Source: Cyanobium sp. Cruz-8D1 (GTDB lineage Bacteria; Cyanobacteriota; Cyanobacteriia; PCC-6307; Cyanobiaceae). Taken from it: a stretch of DNA of 64,000 nt. Location: contig NZ_JAGQCD010000013.1 in assembly GCF_024345975.1 (NCBI RefSeq), positions 1 through 64,000 on the forward strand, read 5' to 3'. Both the position numbers and the translations under genes were made by a program. Shown one piece after another: positions 6,581-17,006 of the stretch. The notes under the pieces were generated by a model, which was given only the letters and a program-made list of their open reading frames with translations, made no database searches and was not told the DNA's origin. Numbering within the stretch: position 1 is the first letter of the stretch; every line of letters starts with the position of its first letter.

Positions 6581-9526
6581 CTACGTCCGGCCGCGTGCCA
6601 GCTTCCAGTGCCCCAGTTGCCAGGGGGACAGCAGCAGGTGATCGCCGCTGCCGTCGTCCGCCAGCCCCTGGCCAAGGCCGTCGCAGCGCTCCAGCACCGC
6701 CCAGTCCGGGCCGGTGCAGAGGCGGCGCCGGCAGGGGCCCAGGTTCTGCACGCTGAGCAGCACCTCCCCCATGCCCGCCTGGTTGCCTTCCGCCGGCAGC
6801 GGCCGCAGGGCCACCAATTGAAGATCGTCCCCGAGCGCGGGGAAGAACGTTGCGCCTGGCGCGACTGGCTCGCCTGAGGCCGCCGCCGCCACCATCGGCC
6901 GGCACCACAGCGGTTCCCGCAGCCGGGTGGCCTGCTGGGGCGCGGCGGCCGCCCGCCAGCCGTCTGGACAGGGCAGCAGGGCCAGCCGCTGGCGCTGCCA
7001 ACCGTTGTCGGCGCCGGGATCGGGCCAGGTGGGCCCGCGCAGCAGCGAAATTCCGAGGGTTTCGGCCGTCGCCGACACCCCCTGGGGGCCGTCCAGGAGC
7101 ACCGCCAGGCCATCGCCGCGGCCCGGACCCACCGAGGCCAGCCAGCTGATGGCGCTCACCTCCCAACGGGCCCGCTCCCGGGCGGTGCGGGCCGTGGCCG
7201 GCCGCTCAATCACCCCACCGGAAGTGTCGGCCGCCCAGCGGCAGACCGGCGCGGCCAGGGGAATCTCCAGCCGCAGCAGCTCATGGCGCTGCTGCCACCG
7301 GGTGCTCAGCACCAGCTCCAGCCAGGGGCTGCCCGCCAGCAGGCGGCCGTCCAGGCGCACCGGGCTCTCGCCGCAGCGGCCGCGCCAGACGAAGCGGCCA
7401 CACAGCGGCCCCGTCTCCAGCCATTGCGGCGCCCCCTGCCAGCTCCACTCCAGCGGGTGCTGGCGGTAGTCGGCAGCCAGATCCCAGGCATCCCAGAACT
7501 CGCCCCGATCGCGCCAGCGGCACCAGGCCAGCGGCCCCGCCAGCTGTGGCGTGCCGGCCGCATCAAACAGCTGCTCCACCCCCCGCGGACCGACCAGCAC
7601 CGAGAGCCGGCCGTTGCTCAGCTGCCAGTGGTCCGGCCCCCCGGCCTCAGCCCGCTCCAGCCGCACCGCCCCCTCCACGGGCCAGAACTTCGCGCCACTG
7701 CCTTGGCGCCGCAGGCGTTGCACCCCCACGCCCTCGATGCCGGGGATCTGCAGCCACTGGCCGCCCCCGGGGGCCGGTTGCCCGCCCAGGCGCCGTTCGC
7801 CGTCGCCGTCCGTCCCTGCCAGCCACCAGTCGCCCGCCGGCAGCCGCAAGGTGCGGGGCTGGGCCGGCAGCGGTTGGAGCTGCATGGCGCACCAGGCTTC
7901 GGCAGCCCCGGCTGGCGCTCCCCCATCCAGGCACCGCCCCAGGGCCCGGTCGCGGCGGCGGGCGGCCCCGCGGCGGGCGTTCCGCCACTGGGGTTCGGCC
8001 TGCTCGAACACCTCCGGGATCGAAGTACCGGGCAGGATGTCGTGGAACTGCTGGAACAGCAGGCTGCGCCAGTCGCCTTCGGAGGCCTCAACGGCCTCGG
8101 CCGGCTGCGCGAACAGCGCCGCGGCCAGATCCGCCTCCCGCAGCAGCCGCTCCAGGCTGCGGTTGTGGCGCTTCTGGTCCGGGCGGCTGGTGGCGCAGCC
8201 CCGGTGCAGCTCCAGATAGAGCTCGTCGCGCCACACCGGCAGTTGACCGGCCAGGGATTCCAGCGGATCGAGATAGGCCCGCAGGGTGCCGTGCCGCTGG
8301 CCGGCCGCCACCGGCTGCCCCTGCCACAGCTCCAGCTGCTCCAGCATCTCGGCGGTGGGTCCGCCGCCGTGGTCCCCCACCCCCGGCAGCCAGAGCGCAT
8401 CGGCGCAGCCGCTGGCCTGTTGCCACTGCAGCCGGTAGCGCTCCATCGCCACCGGGTCGCCATCGCTGCCGATCGGTGCCGTCATCAGGGCCAGCACCTC
8501 GGCGCCACAGCGGCTGCGCCAGCGGAACAAGCGATGGGGGAAAGGGTTGGTGGCGTTCCAGGCCAGCTTGTGGGTGCAGAACCAGCGCACGCCGGTGGCG
8601 GCCGCCAGCGCCGGCAGACCGGCGGCGAAGCCGAAGCTGTCCGGCAGCCAGGCCAGCCGGTGGCTCCACTCCGGAAAGGTGCGCCGGCTGTAGTGCTGGC
8701 CCTCCTGGAACTGGCGCAGCAGCGAGCTGGTGGACAGCAGCACGCAGTCGCTCTCGACCCATGGGCCGTTGAGGGGTTCGAAGCGACCCGCCGCCATCGC
8801 CTGGCGCAGGCGGGCGAACAGGGCCGGCCGATGGCGCTCCAGCCAGGCATAGAGCGCCGGAGTGGAATGGCCGAAATGGAGCGAGCCGAAGCGCTCCATC
8901 AGATCGAGGGCGGAGGCGAAGGTGCGCTCCGCCGCCTGCCAGGTGTCGGCCACGGGCCACAGCCAGGCCAGGTCGAGGTGGGCGTGGCCCAGCACGTGCA
9001 GCAGCCCCTCCCCCGGGGCCTCGGTGCGGCCATGGGCGCGGCGCAGCTCGCGCAGCTCGGCGGCGGTGGCGGCCAGCAGGCCGAGGGGATCGGCCGGGTC
9101 CAGCGGCTCGAGCTCGATCCGGCTGGTCATCAGGGCGCCGTCATCGTGAACCGGGCTGCGCAGCCGCAGCTCCAGATCCAGGGCCTCCCCCTGCCACCAG
9201 CGCTCGGGCAGGGTCCAGCGGCAGGCGGTGTCGAACAGATCACCACTGTGGACCCGCTGCCCATCGACCCACAGCTCGGCCCGGTCGGCCCACCAGCGCA
9301 GCACCAGCCGGGCCCGGGCGCCCGCCGCCAGGGGCCGCAACGACTCCGGGCAGGGGCAGCGCAGCTGCAGATGGCGCCACTGACCACCCCGCGGCCAGAG
9401 GATCAGGCCCCGGGCGGCCCAGTCGGGGCGATGGGTGCGTCCCCACGCCTCCCCAAGGGCCGGACCGCTTCCGCCCCCAGGCTGCACGCCCTGCCAGAGG
9501 GGTTGGAGATCCAGGGGCCGAAGCAT
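6581..9526 (-). CDS. Glycoside hydrolase family 38 alpha-mannosidase
   Basis: A 981-residue cytosolic-type alpha-mannosidase with no signal peptide. An N-terminal beta-sandwich-like part (about 1-150) precedes the GH38 catalytic barrel, which opens with GHAHLDLAWLWP near residue 178 (His and Asp that bind zinc). The nucleophile Asp lies in AWLPDSFGF near residue 296, and zinc-site GDHGGGPT follows near 388. The mid domain and the C-terminal beta domains typical of GH38 follow. The likely substrate is alpha-linked mannose, possibly from stored glycans or glycosylglycerate polymers (inference). It sits between psbN and psbI, an odd place for a carbohydrase. Confidence 0.92.
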   Translation of the reverse strand: MLRPLDLQPLWQGVQPGGGSGPALGEAWGRTHRPDWAARGLILWPRGGQWRHLQLRCPCPESLRPLAAGARARLVLRWWADRAELWVDGQRVHSGDLFDTACRWTLPERWWQGEALDLELRLRSPVHDDGALMTSRIELEPLDPADPLGLLAATAAELRELRRAHGRTEAPGEGLLHVLGHAHLDLAWLWPVADTWQAAERTFASALDLMERFGSLHFGHSTPALYAWLERHRPALFARLRQAMAAGRFEPLNGPWVESDCVLLSTSSLLRQFQEGQHYSRRTFPEWSHRLAWLPDSFGFAAGLPALAAATGVRWFCTHKLAWNATNPFPHRLFRWRSRCGAEVLALMTAPIGSDGDPVAMERYRLQWQQASGCADALWLPGVGDHGGGPTAEMLEQLELWQGQPVAAGQRHGTLRAYLDPLESLAGQLPVWRDELYLELHRGCATSRPDQKRHNRSLERLLREADLAAALFAQPAEAVEASEGDWRSLLFQQFHDILPGTSIPEVFEQAEPQWRNARRGAARRRDRALGRCLDGGAPAGAAEAWCAMQLQPLPAQPRTLRLPAGDWWLAGTDGDGERRLGGQPAPGGGQWLQIPGIEGVGVQRLRRQGSGAKFWPVEGAVRLERAEAGGPDHWQLSNGRLSVLVGPRGVEQLFDAAGTPQLAGPLAWCRWRDRGEFWDAWDLAADYRQHPLEWSWQGAPQWLETGPLCGRFVWRGRCGESPVRLDGRLLAGSPWLELVLSTRWQQRHELLRLEIPLAAPVCRWAADTSGGVIERPATARTARERARWEVSAISWLASVGPGRGDGLAVLLDGPQGVSATAETLGISLLRGPTWPDPGADNGWQRQRLALLPCPDGWRAAAAPQQATRLREPLWCRPMVAAAASGEPVAPGATFFPALGDDLQLVALRPLPAEGNQAGMGEVLLSVQNLGPCRRRLCTGPDWAVLERCDGLGQGLADDGSGDHLLLSPWQLGHWKLARGRT

Positions 9527-9687
9527 GGGGAACGTGACCGAAACGTTTCAATCGGAGCCGGTTGCCCCTGCCAAACGGCATCGGACAGCCTGGATGTCAA
9601 CCACCACCCATAAGATGATGCGGCTGCCGAGGGGTCATTGAGACCCGTACCGGCGCCTGTCACTCCCTGTCACCCGCCGGACAGACC

Positions 9688-9807
9688 ATGCTCGCTCTCA
9701 AGATCTCGGTTTACTCCGTCGTCTTCTTCTTCATCGGGATCTTCGTCTTCGGCTTCCTGGCCAGCGATCCCACCCGCTCCCCCAGCCGCAAGGACCTGGA
9801 GGACTGA
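9688..9807 (+). CDS. psbI: Photosystem II reaction centre protein PsbI
   Basis: A 39-residue single-span subunit bound next to D1 in the photosystem II core. It reads [20 protein letters not shown], then [19 protein letters not shown]. The transmembrane helix at the N-terminus and the FGFL.SDP.R.P.RKD tail are diagnostic. It is preceded by a 161-base gap divergent from the GH38 gene and followed after 116 bases by the DUF3769 gene on the same strand. Confidence 0.96.
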   Translation: MLALKISVYSVVFFFIGIFVFGFLASDPTRSPSRKDLED

Positions 9808-9923
9808 AATCTCTTCTGCGGCGACGCCATCCGCCACCCGTCCCGACAACCGGACCGCAGCGGGGGAAGCCCCCTGACTCCCATGGCAGGATCGGCCGCG
9901 TCCTCGCCGCTCCTCCACCACCT

Positions 9924-12900
9924 GTGGTGCTCCATCCCAGCTCGGGACGTCGCCAGGCCCCTGAAGGCCTGACCCCTGGGCTAGGCCTGTGGATAGGGCT
10001 GTGCGGCGTGCTGGCGCTGACGGCATCCCCGGCCAGGGCACGACCGGAACTCCCCTCCAGGCTCCAGGCCGCCCAGGCGCAGCTGGCGCCGGCAGCCCCC
10101 CCCACAGCCAATCCCTTCGACGACGAGCCCCAAGCCGAGCCGCACGTCCAGTCGCAGCCTGAGCCCCCAGCGGAACCAGCAGGCCCCGTTCAGCCTCTGC
10201 CTGCGGCCGCGACGGCACCGGCGCCAGGCGTTGACCCCGCACCGACGGGCGACGCGGTGCCCCTCGAGCTGGAGCTGACCGCCAACCAGCAGGGCTACGA
10301 CAGCCAGCTGCAGCGCTTCGTGGCCACCGGCAGCGTCATGGCCCGCCTCGCCGGTGGCCGGCTGCTGGCCGACCGGCTGGAGTTCGAGGCCAGCACCCGC
10401 ACCCTCCTGGCCGTGGGCAATGTGCGCTTTCAGCGCGGCCAGCAGTACCTGCAGGGCAGTCGCCTCCGTTATGCCCTTCTGGAGGGAGTAGGGGAAATCG
10501 ACGACGTCTATGGCGTCATCGATCTGGACAGCACCCAGGAGGATTTCGACCTTGAGCAGGCCGCCTCCACGCCCCTGCCGCCGCCGGAGCCGATCAGCTG
10601 CACGCCCTCTTATCCGGCCGTACCTCAGTGGCAGCCGTACCCCTGGGCCGTCACCACCTGGGCCGGCCAGATGTATGCCGGTGAATTCGGCGACACCTTC
10701 ACGTTCAGCGGCCGCTTCCGGCCCGAATACCTGGGGGGGATCGGGATGCAGCGCCGCCTGTTCCAGGCAGGCCCGCTGTCGCTGGAGTTCGATGCCAACC
10801 TGCTGGGGCACAAGGCCAATTCCCAGCCGGGGGGCGGCTTCAACCAGCTGTTCCCCTTCTCCGACACCCCCGCCCAGAACTTCGGCGAATTCACCGGTGG
10901 TATCGGCCTGCGACTCTGGCTGCGGCCCTGGCTCAACGTCTTCTTCGTGGAGGGCCTGAGCGTCACCACGGCCAAGAGCAACTACGAGCAGACCTTCCGA
11001 GAGAACTCGGCGCGCCTGCTCAATTACCTGGCCTTTGAGGTGGAGGCTCTGGTCACGCCCCGTTGGTCGGCGGTGGGCCGGATCCACCACCGATCAGGGG
11101 CCTACGGCACCTTCAGCGGCGTCAGCGAGGGCAGCAACGCCTATCTGCTGGGTCTGCGCTATCGCTTCGGCACCGACAACATCGCCAGCCAGCCGCTGCC
11201 GGTGCCGCCCGCCCAGGGCTGCCCGGGGGCCCCACCGCTGGCCAGCGAGCCACCCGATGGGCTGGCCCAACAGCTGGAGCAGGTGACGATGGGCCCCGGC
11301 TGGACCGGCACCAGCGGCCAGCCGGCCCCACCGCCGCCCCAGGCCGCCCCCCCGGCCCAGGGCGGCGTGTGGCGCAACGCCCGGGAGCAGGAACGGCGGC
11401 GCCGCGAGGCCATCGCCAGGATTCCCCAGCGGGTCGAGAACGTGACCTTCGAGCGCAGTCTCAAGGCCGAGCGGCGCTTCGGCTTCCCGCGGGAGTTCAC
11501 CACGCCGGACACGGCCAACGATTTCGGCACCACCCGGCCCGAGCAGCTCAAGGACCAGACCACCACCGGCAACCAGGAACTGATCAAGGGCACCGTGAGC
11601 CGCTGGCGCCTCCAGGCCCGGCGGCTGAAATTCACCCCCAACACCCTCTCGGGCGACCGGGTGGGCTTCACCAACGACCCATTCACACCCGCCCAGTCGT
11701 GGATGGATTCGGAGCAGGTCGTCATCACCCTGCTGCCCAACGGCGACACCCTGGTCAAAGCCCGCCGCAACACGCTGCGGCTGGAGGATCGCCTGCCGGT
11801 CCGGGTCGTGCGCGAGCGCCGCATCGAGAAGGAAGAAGAGGTGAGCAATCCCCTGGTGATCGGCAACGACCGCGAAGACCGGGACGGCTTCTTCCTCGGC
11901 TACAACATTCCGGTCAAGATCGGTGAGAAGGGACTCCTCAACCTGCAGCCGCAGGTGATGATCCAGCGCCTCTACACCGGCAACACCGACGCCTACCCCC
12001 TGCCCGGATCGCCAGCGGGCTCCACCAACATCGTGGAGCAGCCGGCCGAGGGCGGCGACTACTTCGGCCTCGACGCGCGACTCACCGGGCCCCTGCTGGG
12101 CTTCAACGCCGATGCCCGCCTCAGTCTCTCCACCCTCAATCCCGACAACATCGCCAACGGCACCCGCAGCTTCGGCGACCTGGCCCGGGTGCTGAATGTG
12201 CCCCTGCTGGGCACCAGCACCTTCCGCCTCTTCGGCGCCTATCGCTTCCGCACCTGGAACGGCTCCCTGGGCGAGCAGGACGTCTACTCCGCCTATGGCG
12301 TTTCGCTCGAGCAGCAGGGGAACCTGCCCAGCTGGGGTCAGCTGTCCCGCAGCTACTACTGGCGCATGGGGGTGGGTAACTTCCAGGCCGTCCAGACCAA
12401 TGACATCGATCTGCTCCAGGTTTGGCGCGCCAATGGCATCGGCTCCTTCAACGTCTCCTACCCGATCTGGACCGGCAAACCCACAACCAGCCCACCGGTG
12501 ATCTCCCTGGCCAATTCACCGGTGCCCATCGTTCCCGGCCTGCGCTTCAACGCCAACCTGCTCGGCGTGGCCGCCTACTTCAGTGACGGCACCAACCAGA
12601 ACACGGTCGGTCTCTCCGGTGGCCCCACCCTCACCCTGGGACGCTTCGAGAAGCCCTTCCTCGACTACACCCAGTTGACCGTCACCGGCGGCATCACCCT
12701 GCGCCAGGGCCAGAGCCCGCTCAACTTTGACCGCGCCGTTGACCTGGGCACGATCGGCATCGGCCTGTCCCAGCAGCTGGTGGGGCCGCTGGTCTTCAGC
12801 GGCGGCATCGGCTTCAACGTGGATCCCAGTTCGGGCTTCTACGGCGATGTCACCGGCTCCTATGTGGAGCTGCGCTGGCAGCGGCGCTCCTACGAAGTCG

Positions 12901-13031
12901 GCGTGTATTACAGCCCCTACGACGGTCTGGGTGGCATCCGGGTGCGCCTCAACGACTTCAACTTCAAGGGTCCCGGCACCCCCTTCATCCCTTACCACCC
13001 CACCCAGGGGGCCCTGCAGCGGCCCTTCTAG
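9924..13031 (+). CDS. DUF3769 outer-membrane (LptD/OstA-like) protein
   Basis: A 1035-residue envelope protein from a GTG start. It has a hydrophobic signal segment (about residues 18-37, ending ASPARARP), a Pro/Ala-rich linker, an OstA/LptA-like jellyroll (about 110-200: TGSVMARLAGGRLLADRLEF, GNVRFQRG), and a long C-terminal part rich in alternating aromatic beta strands that ends in a likely barrel. Family knowledge places DUF3769 as the cyanobacterial counterpart of LptD, the lipopolysaccharide-assembly barrel. It ends with the convergent leuD, overlapping by 4 bases. The exact start is uncertain. Confidence 0.85.
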   Translation: MVLHPSSGRRQAPEGLTPGLGLWIGLCGVLALTASPARARPELPSRLQAAQAQLAPAAPPTANPFDDEPQAEPHVQSQPEPPAEPAGPVQPLPAAATAPAPGVDPAPTGDAVPLELELTANQQGYDSQLQRFVATGSVMARLAGGRLLADRLEFEASTRTLLAVGNVRFQRGQQYLQGSRLRYALLEGVGEIDDVYGVIDLDSTQEDFDLEQAASTPLPPPEPISCTPSYPAVPQWQPYPWAVTTWAGQMYAGEFGDTFTFSGRFRPEYLGGIGMQRRLFQAGPLSLEFDANLLGHKANSQPGGGFNQLFPFSDTPAQNFGEFTGGIGLRLWLRPWLNVFFVEGLSVTTAKSNYEQTFRENSARLLNYLAFEVEALVTPRWSAVGRIHHRSGAYGTFSGVSEGSNAYLLGLRYRFGTDNIASQPLPVPPAQGCPGAPPLASEPPDGLAQQLEQVTMGPGWTGTSGQPAPPPPQAAPPAQGGVWRNAREQERRRREAIARIPQRVENVTFERSLKAERRFGFPREFTTPDTANDFGTTRPEQLKDQTTTGNQELIKGTVSRWRLQARRLKFTPNTLSGDRVGFTNDPFTPAQSWMDSEQVVITLLPNGDTLVKARRNTLRLEDRLPVRVVRERRIEKEEEVSNPLVIGNDREDRDGFFLGYNIPVKIGEKGLLNLQPQVMIQRLYTGNTDAYPLPGSPAGSTNIVEQPAEGGDYFGLDARLTGPLLGFNADARLSLSTLNPDNIANGTRSFGDLARVLNVPLLGTSTFRLFGAYRFRTWNGSLGEQDVYSAYGVSLEQQGNLPSWGQLSRSYYWRMGVGNFQAVQTNDIDLLQVWRANGIGSFNVSYPIWTGKPTTSPPVISLANSPVPIVPGLRFNANLLGVAAYFSDGTNQNTVGLSGGPTLTLGRFEKPFLDYTQLTVTGGITLRQGQSPLNFDRAVDLGTIGIGLSQQLVGPLVFSGGIGFNVDPSSGFYGDVTGSYVELRWQRRSYEVGVYYSPYDGLGGIRVRLNDFNFKGPGTPFIPYHPTQGALQRPF

Positions 13032-13660
13032 GCCGCCGCGAACCCGCTCAGGTAGGGGAGCCGGCTGGCGGTGGCCCGCAGCTCGCCGTCATGGGCCACC
13101 AGTTGGGCGGTGCCGTTCCATTCGCCGCTCACCAGCATGCGGCGGGGGCCGGCAGGCAGGCTCAGCGACCACTCCTGAACGTCGCCACCGGCCTTGAGTG
13201 TCACCCGGGGTGGCTCCAGTTCGAGTTGGAGAACCGCACCGGGATGGGCGGCGATGGCGGCCTGCAGGGCCAGCACGGCGTCGTGGTCGGCGCTGAGGCA
13301 GGGGATCCCCAGGGCCAGGCAATTGCCGAAGAAGATCTCGGCGAAGCTTTCGCCGATCACCGCCCGCAGGCCCCAGCGCATCAGCGCCTGGGGGGCGTGT
13401 TCACGGCTGGAACCACAGCCGAAGTTGCGGTTCACCACGAGGATCGCGGCGCCCTGGTTCTCGGGCCGGTCGAAAGGGTGATCGCCGGCCCGCTCGCTGC
13501 GGTCATCGGCAAAGACACCCTCCGCCAGCCCGTCGAAGCTGACGCACTTGAGGTAGCGGGCCGGGATGATCCGGTCGGTGTCGATGTCGTCGCCGGGCAC
13601 GACCACGGCGCGGCCTTCGCAGCGCTGGATCGGTCCGGCCGGGAAAGGGGTGGTGCTCAT
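13028..13660 (-). CDS. leuD: 3-Isopropylmalate dehydratase small subunit
   Basis: Small (swivel-domain) subunit of isopropylmalate isomerase, step two of leucine synthesis. The 210-residue protein has [15 protein letters not shown] near residue 25 and [15 protein letters not shown] near residue 80, the substrate-binding loop of the aconitase swivel domain. Its start overlaps the leuC stop by 4 bases, so the two subunits are translationally coupled. Its 3' end overlaps the DUF3769 gene by 4 bases on the opposite strand. Confidence 0.96.
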   Translation of the reverse strand: MSTTPFPAGPIQRCEGRAVVVPGDDIDTDRIIPARYLKCVSFDGLAEGVFADDRSERAGDHPFDRPENQGAAILVVNRNFGCGSSREHAPQALMRWGLRAVIGESFAEIFFGNCLALGIPCLSADHDAVLALQAAIAAHPGAVLQLELEPPRVTLKAGGDVQEWSLSLPAGPRRMLVSGEWNGTAQLVAHDGELRATASRLPYLSGFAAA

Positions 13661-15099
13661 GCTCGGGTGCTGGCGGGCTCTGGTCTCGTCGGGGCGGCGA
13701 CCAGGCGACGCACGTCGGCCACATGGCCGCTCACCGCCGCCGCCGCCACCATGGCGGGGCTCATCAACAGGGTGCGGCCGGTGGCCGACCCCTGGCGCCC
13801 CTTGAAGTTGCGGTTGCTGGAACTGGCGCTGATCTGGCGCCCCTCAAGGCGATCGGGGTTCATGGCCAGGCACATCGAGCAGCCCGGTTCGCGCCACTCG
13901 AAGCCGGCGGCACGGAACACCGCATCGAGGCCCTCGGCCTCGGCCTCAGCCGCCACCTGCTCACTGCCCGGCACCACAAAGGCCTTGATGCCGGCCGCCA
14001 CGTGGCGGCCGCGGGCAACGTCGGCGGCGGCCCGCAGATCGCTGAGGCGGCCGTTGGTGCAGCTGCCGATGAAGCACACATCCACCGGCAACCCCTCGAT
14101 CGGCGCACCGGGACGCAGATCCATGTAGCGGTAGGCCTCCTCGGCGATCGGCCGCTCGTCGCTCTCGGTCTGCTCGAGGGTGGGAACGGTTTCGTCGACG
14201 CCGATGGCCTGGCCCGGCGTGATGCCCCAGGTGATGGTGGGCGCGATCGTGGCCGCCTCAAACACCACCTCGTGATCGAAGCTGGCCTCAGGACCCGAGG
14301 CCAGGGAGCGCCACCAGGCCACGGCCCGCTCCCAGGCCTCCCCGGCGGGGGCGTGGGGCCGCCCCTTGAGGTAAGCGAAAGTGACGGCATCGGGGTTGAC
14401 GTAGCCGCAGCGGGCCCCCCCCTCGATGGCCATGTTGCAGAGCGTCATCCGCTCCTCCATGGAGAGGGCCTCGATCGCCGGTCCGGCGAACTCGTAGGCA
14501 TAGCCGACGCCGGCCTTCACCCCCAGGGTCCGGATCACGTGCAGCACCAGATCCTTGGCATAGACGCCGGGTTGCAGGGCCCCCTCCACCCGGATCCGAC
14601 GCACCTTGAGCTTGCCCATCGCCAGGCTCTGGCTGGCCAGCACGTCGCGCACCTGGCTGGTGCCGATGCCGAAGGCGATGGCACCGAAGGCGCCGTGGGT
14701 GGAGGTGTGGGAATCGCCGCAGGCCACGGTCATGCCCGGCTGGGTAAGACCCAGTTCGGGGGCGATCACGTGCACGATCCCCTGGCGGCCACTGCCGAGG
14801 CCATGCAGGGTGATGCCGTGACGGGCACAGTTGCCCTCCAGGGTGGCGAGCATCGCCTCGGCCAGGGGGTCAGCGAAGGGGCGGACCTGGGAGGTGGTGG
14901 GGACGATGTGGTCCACCGTGGCCACCGTGCGCTCGGGGTGGCGCACCGACAGGCCCAGATCGTCCAGGGCGGCGAAGGCCTGGGGGCTGGTGACCTCATG
15001 GATCAGGTGCAACCCGATGAACAGCTGGGTGGCACCACCCGGCAGGTCGGCGACCCGGTGCAACTCCCAGACCTTGTCGTAGAGGGTGCCGGCGCTCAA
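13657..15099 (-). CDS. leuC: 3-Isopropylmalate dehydratase large subunit
   Basis: Large 4Fe-4S subunit of isopropylmalate isomerase. The 480-residue protein begins at a TTG that overlaps the upstream DUF2811 stop by 4 bases. It shows [16 protein letters not shown] near residue 130, and the cluster cysteines in [10 protein letters not shown] near residue 345 and [17 protein letters not shown] near residue 408. Length and motifs are normal for LeuC. It forms an operon DUF2811-leuC-leuD. Confidence 0.96.
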   Translation of the reverse strand: MSAGTLYDKVWELHRVADLPGGATQLFIGLHLIHEVTSPQAFAALDDLGLSVRHPERTVATVDHIVPTTSQVRPFADPLAEAMLATLEGNCARHGITLHGLGSGRQGIVHVIAPELGLTQPGMTVACGDSHTSTHGAFGAIAFGIGTSQVRDVLASQSLAMGKLKVRRIRVEGALQPGVYAKDLVLHVIRTLGVKAGVGYAYEFAGPAIEALSMEERMTLCNMAIEGGARCGYVNPDAVTFAYLKGRPHAPAGEAWERAVAWWRSLASGPEASFDHEVVFEAATIAPTITWGITPGQAIGVDETVPTLEQTESDERPIAEEAYRYMDLRPGAPIEGLPVDVCFIGSCTNGRLSDLRAAADVARGRHVAAGIKAFVVPGSEQVAAEAEAEGLDAVFRAAGFEWREPGCSMCLAMNPDRLEGRQISASSSNRNFKGRQGSATGRTLLMSPAMVAAAAVSGHVADVRRLVAAPTRPEPASTRA

Positions 15100-15374
15100 G
15101 AGGAAGGATCGAGACGGTCTGAAACCACCCTAGAAGGCATGTGTTCCGCCGGGGCGGGCTCGCGCCGGAAGAGACCGTCGAGGTAGTGGCGGGCCACGGC
15201 CCGGTCATGGCTGGCGTGCTGGAACAGAAAACCGGCCAGGGCGGCCTGCATCAGCCGGTACTGGTCCCATTGGGGGTGCACCCGGATGAACTCCCGCATG
15301 GCCTCGAAGAGGTCCTCCGGCATCTGGTTCTCGATGCTCACGGTCCGGGGAGCGTGGTCGGGGATCTGGCTCAT
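15096..15374 (-). CDS. DUF2811 family protein
   Basis: A 92-residue cyanobacterial protein of unknown function with the family core [19 protein letters not shown] and [18 protein letters not shown] followed by [12 protein letters not shown]. It is predicted to be soluble and alpha-helical. ATG at 15374 is chosen because the conserved region begins a few residues later; an in-frame start at 15401 would add 9 residues. It overlaps the leuC start by 4 bases, so it is probably cotranslated with leuC. Confidence 0.8.
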   Translation of the reverse strand: MSQIPDHAPRTVSIENQMPEDLFEAMREFIRVHPQWDQYRLMQAALAGFLFQHASHDRAVARHYLDGLFRREPAPAEHMPSRVVSDRLDPSS

Positions 15375-15731
15375 GCGGTGCTGGTCGTCGGTCCCCCCCA
15401 TCAGGCCATGGGGCTCCCCCCGACGTCAAAGCGGGCCCCACCGGTCCGGTCCCAAGGGACCGCCACTGAGAATCACGGCGGGGGGCGGCTTCCGGGCCAA
15501 CGCTCGGGGGCGGCTGTCGGACCTGCGTGCGGGACTGCGTCCGGTCAAGGGGGGAAGGCCTTTCCCGCAAAAAGAGGTGAGGACCCCTCTGGCAGCTCCC
15601 ACCCGGCCCCAGCGGCCTGTGGAAAAACCCCGGTGTTTCGGGGGAAAAGTCGCCGGCAGGGGGGAAAACTCCATGCCACAGGATTCGTGATCGTTGGCGG
15701 CCGGGGCAGCAGATGTTCCGATGGGGCCCGA
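15375..15731. other. Non-coding gap between DUF2811 and cinA
   Basis: About 350 bases with no convincing gene. It holds the minus-strand terminator of cinA (separate entry), repeated GGGGAAAA runs near 15641 and 15660, and presumably the promoter of the DUF2811-leuC-leuD operon. No known cyanobacterial small RNA was recognised by eye. Confidence 0.5.
15623..15643 (-). terminator. Rho-independent terminator downstream of cinA
   Basis: On the minus strand CCCCG pairs with CGGGG around a 6-base loop (stem arms 15639-15643 and 15628-15632) and is followed by five T residues (15623-15627). It lies about 90 bases past the cinA stop and fits the end of the WecA-like/cinA transcript. Confidence 0.6.
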
Positions 15732-17006
15732 TCAGCTGGCTGCCGTGTTCAGCCGTAACCGCAGGCGGTTCAGGCTTTCCCCCACCGTGAGCGTCTGGAT
15801 CCAGGTGCGCTCACGGCCACGGCCGAAGCGCACCGCCTCGCTGTGGATGCCATCGGGACCGGCCACGGCGATGTGGACCAGACCCAGGGGCTTCTCGGGG
15901 CTGCCCCCTCCGGGCCCGGCGATGCCCGTCACGGCCAGGGCCCAGGTCGCCCCCGTCAGGCGCCGCGCCCCTGCAGCCATCGCCTCGGCCACCGGGTCGC
16001 TCACCGCCCCATGGGCATCGAGCAGCTCAGCCGGCACTCCCAGCAGGTCCTGCTTGACGGCGTTGGCGTAGGCGATCACCCCACCGAGAAACACCTCCGA
16101 CGCCCCCGGCACCGCCACCAGGGCCGCGCCGAGGCCACCACCGGTGCATGACTCCGCCACCGCCAGGCTCTCGCCGCGGCGGCGCAACTCCGCCAGCACC
16201 ACCGAGGCCAGGCTGTCGCCATCGGCGCCGAAACAGCTGGCACCGGTTCGGCGGCGCAGTTCCGCCTCCACCGGGGCCAGCAACGCGGCGGCAGCGGCCC
16301 CATCGGCGGCCCTGGCCGTGACGCGCAGCTTCACCTCCCCCGCACCGGCATAGGGCGCCACGGTGGGGTTCTCCAGCGCCAGCAGGTCCTGCACCCGCTC
16401 CGCCAGGTCGGATTCGGCCACGCCCCAGAAGCGCAGCATGCGGCTGGCGAACACCCCGTCCGCCAGGCCCGCCTGTTGCAGCCAAGGCGCCGCAGTGGCG
16501 TCCCACATCGCCCGCAGTTCGCTGGGCACCCCGGGGAAGGTGAGCACGGTGAACCCCGGCACCGGCGTCCAGATCATCCCGGGCGCGGTGCCGGTGGGGT
16601 TAGGAAGCACCGCGGCACCGCGCGGCAACAGGGCCTGCTTGCGGTTGCTGGCGGCGACGCTGCGGCCCCGGGCCGTGATCCGGGCCTGGATCGCCGCCCA
16701 GATCTCGCCGTGCTCCACCAAATCGGCGCCGAAGGCCGCCGCGATCGCTTCGGTGGTGAGGTCGTCGGGGGTGGGGCCCAGGCCGCCGGTGGTGATCAGC
16801 ACCCGGCAGCGGCCCGAGGCCTGGCGCACCGCTTCGATCAGCCGTTCGCGGTTGTCGCCCACCACCTGCTGGCGGTGGTGCACCACCCCGAGGGCCGCCA
16901 GCTGTTCAGCGAGCCAGCGGGCATTGCCGTTGACGATGTTGCCCAGCAGCAGCTCGGTGCCGATGCAGAGCACCTCCACCCCGGCGCCGCCGGGGGAGCC
17001 GTTCAC
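15732..17006 (-). CDS. cinA: CinA family protein (nicotinamide-nucleotide amidase)
   Basis: A 424-residue two-domain protein. The N-terminal MoCF-like domain ([21 protein letters not shown], then [13 protein letters not shown]) acts on ADP-ribose-type nucleotides. The C-terminal CinA domain (about residues 270-420; [22 protein letters not shown] and [19 protein letters not shown]) is the NMN deamidase of pyridine nucleotide salvage. GTG at 17006 overlaps the upstream stop as GTGA, and gives the usual family length. It is coupled to the WecA-like gene, and a terminator lies about 90 bases after it. Confidence 0.93.
   Translation of the reverse strand: MNGSPGGAGVEVLCIGTELLLGNIVNGNARWLAEQLAALGVVHHRQQVVGDNRERLIEAVRQASGRCRVLITTGGLGPTPDDLTTEAIAAAFGADLVEHGEIWAAIQARITARGRSVAASNRKQALLPRGAAVLPNPTGTAPGMIWTPVPGFTVLTFPGVPSELRAMWDATAAPWLQQAGLADGVFASRMLRFWGVAESDLAERVQDLLALENPTVAPYAGAGEVKLRVTARAADGAAAAALLAPVEAELRRRTGASCFGADGDSLASVVLAELRRRGESLAVAESCTGGGLGAALVAVPGASEVFLGGVIAYANAVKQDLLGVPAELLDAHGAVSDPVAEAMAAGARRLTGATWALAVTGIAGPGGGSPEKPLGLVHIAVAGPDGIHSEAVRFGRGRERTWIQTLTVGESLNRLRLRLNTAAS

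Noticed and set aside
7283-9613. A 776-codon plus-strand open frame
   Set aside because: It is the exact antisense of the GH38 alpha-mannosidase, which has intact catalytic motifs; the antisense has no recognisable domain.
15641-15674. GGGGAAAA repeats as a small RNA of the Yfr2 type
   Set aside because: The motif is only loosely similar and no promoter or stem-loop framework supports an RNA gene; the hairpin beside it is better explained as the cinA terminator.
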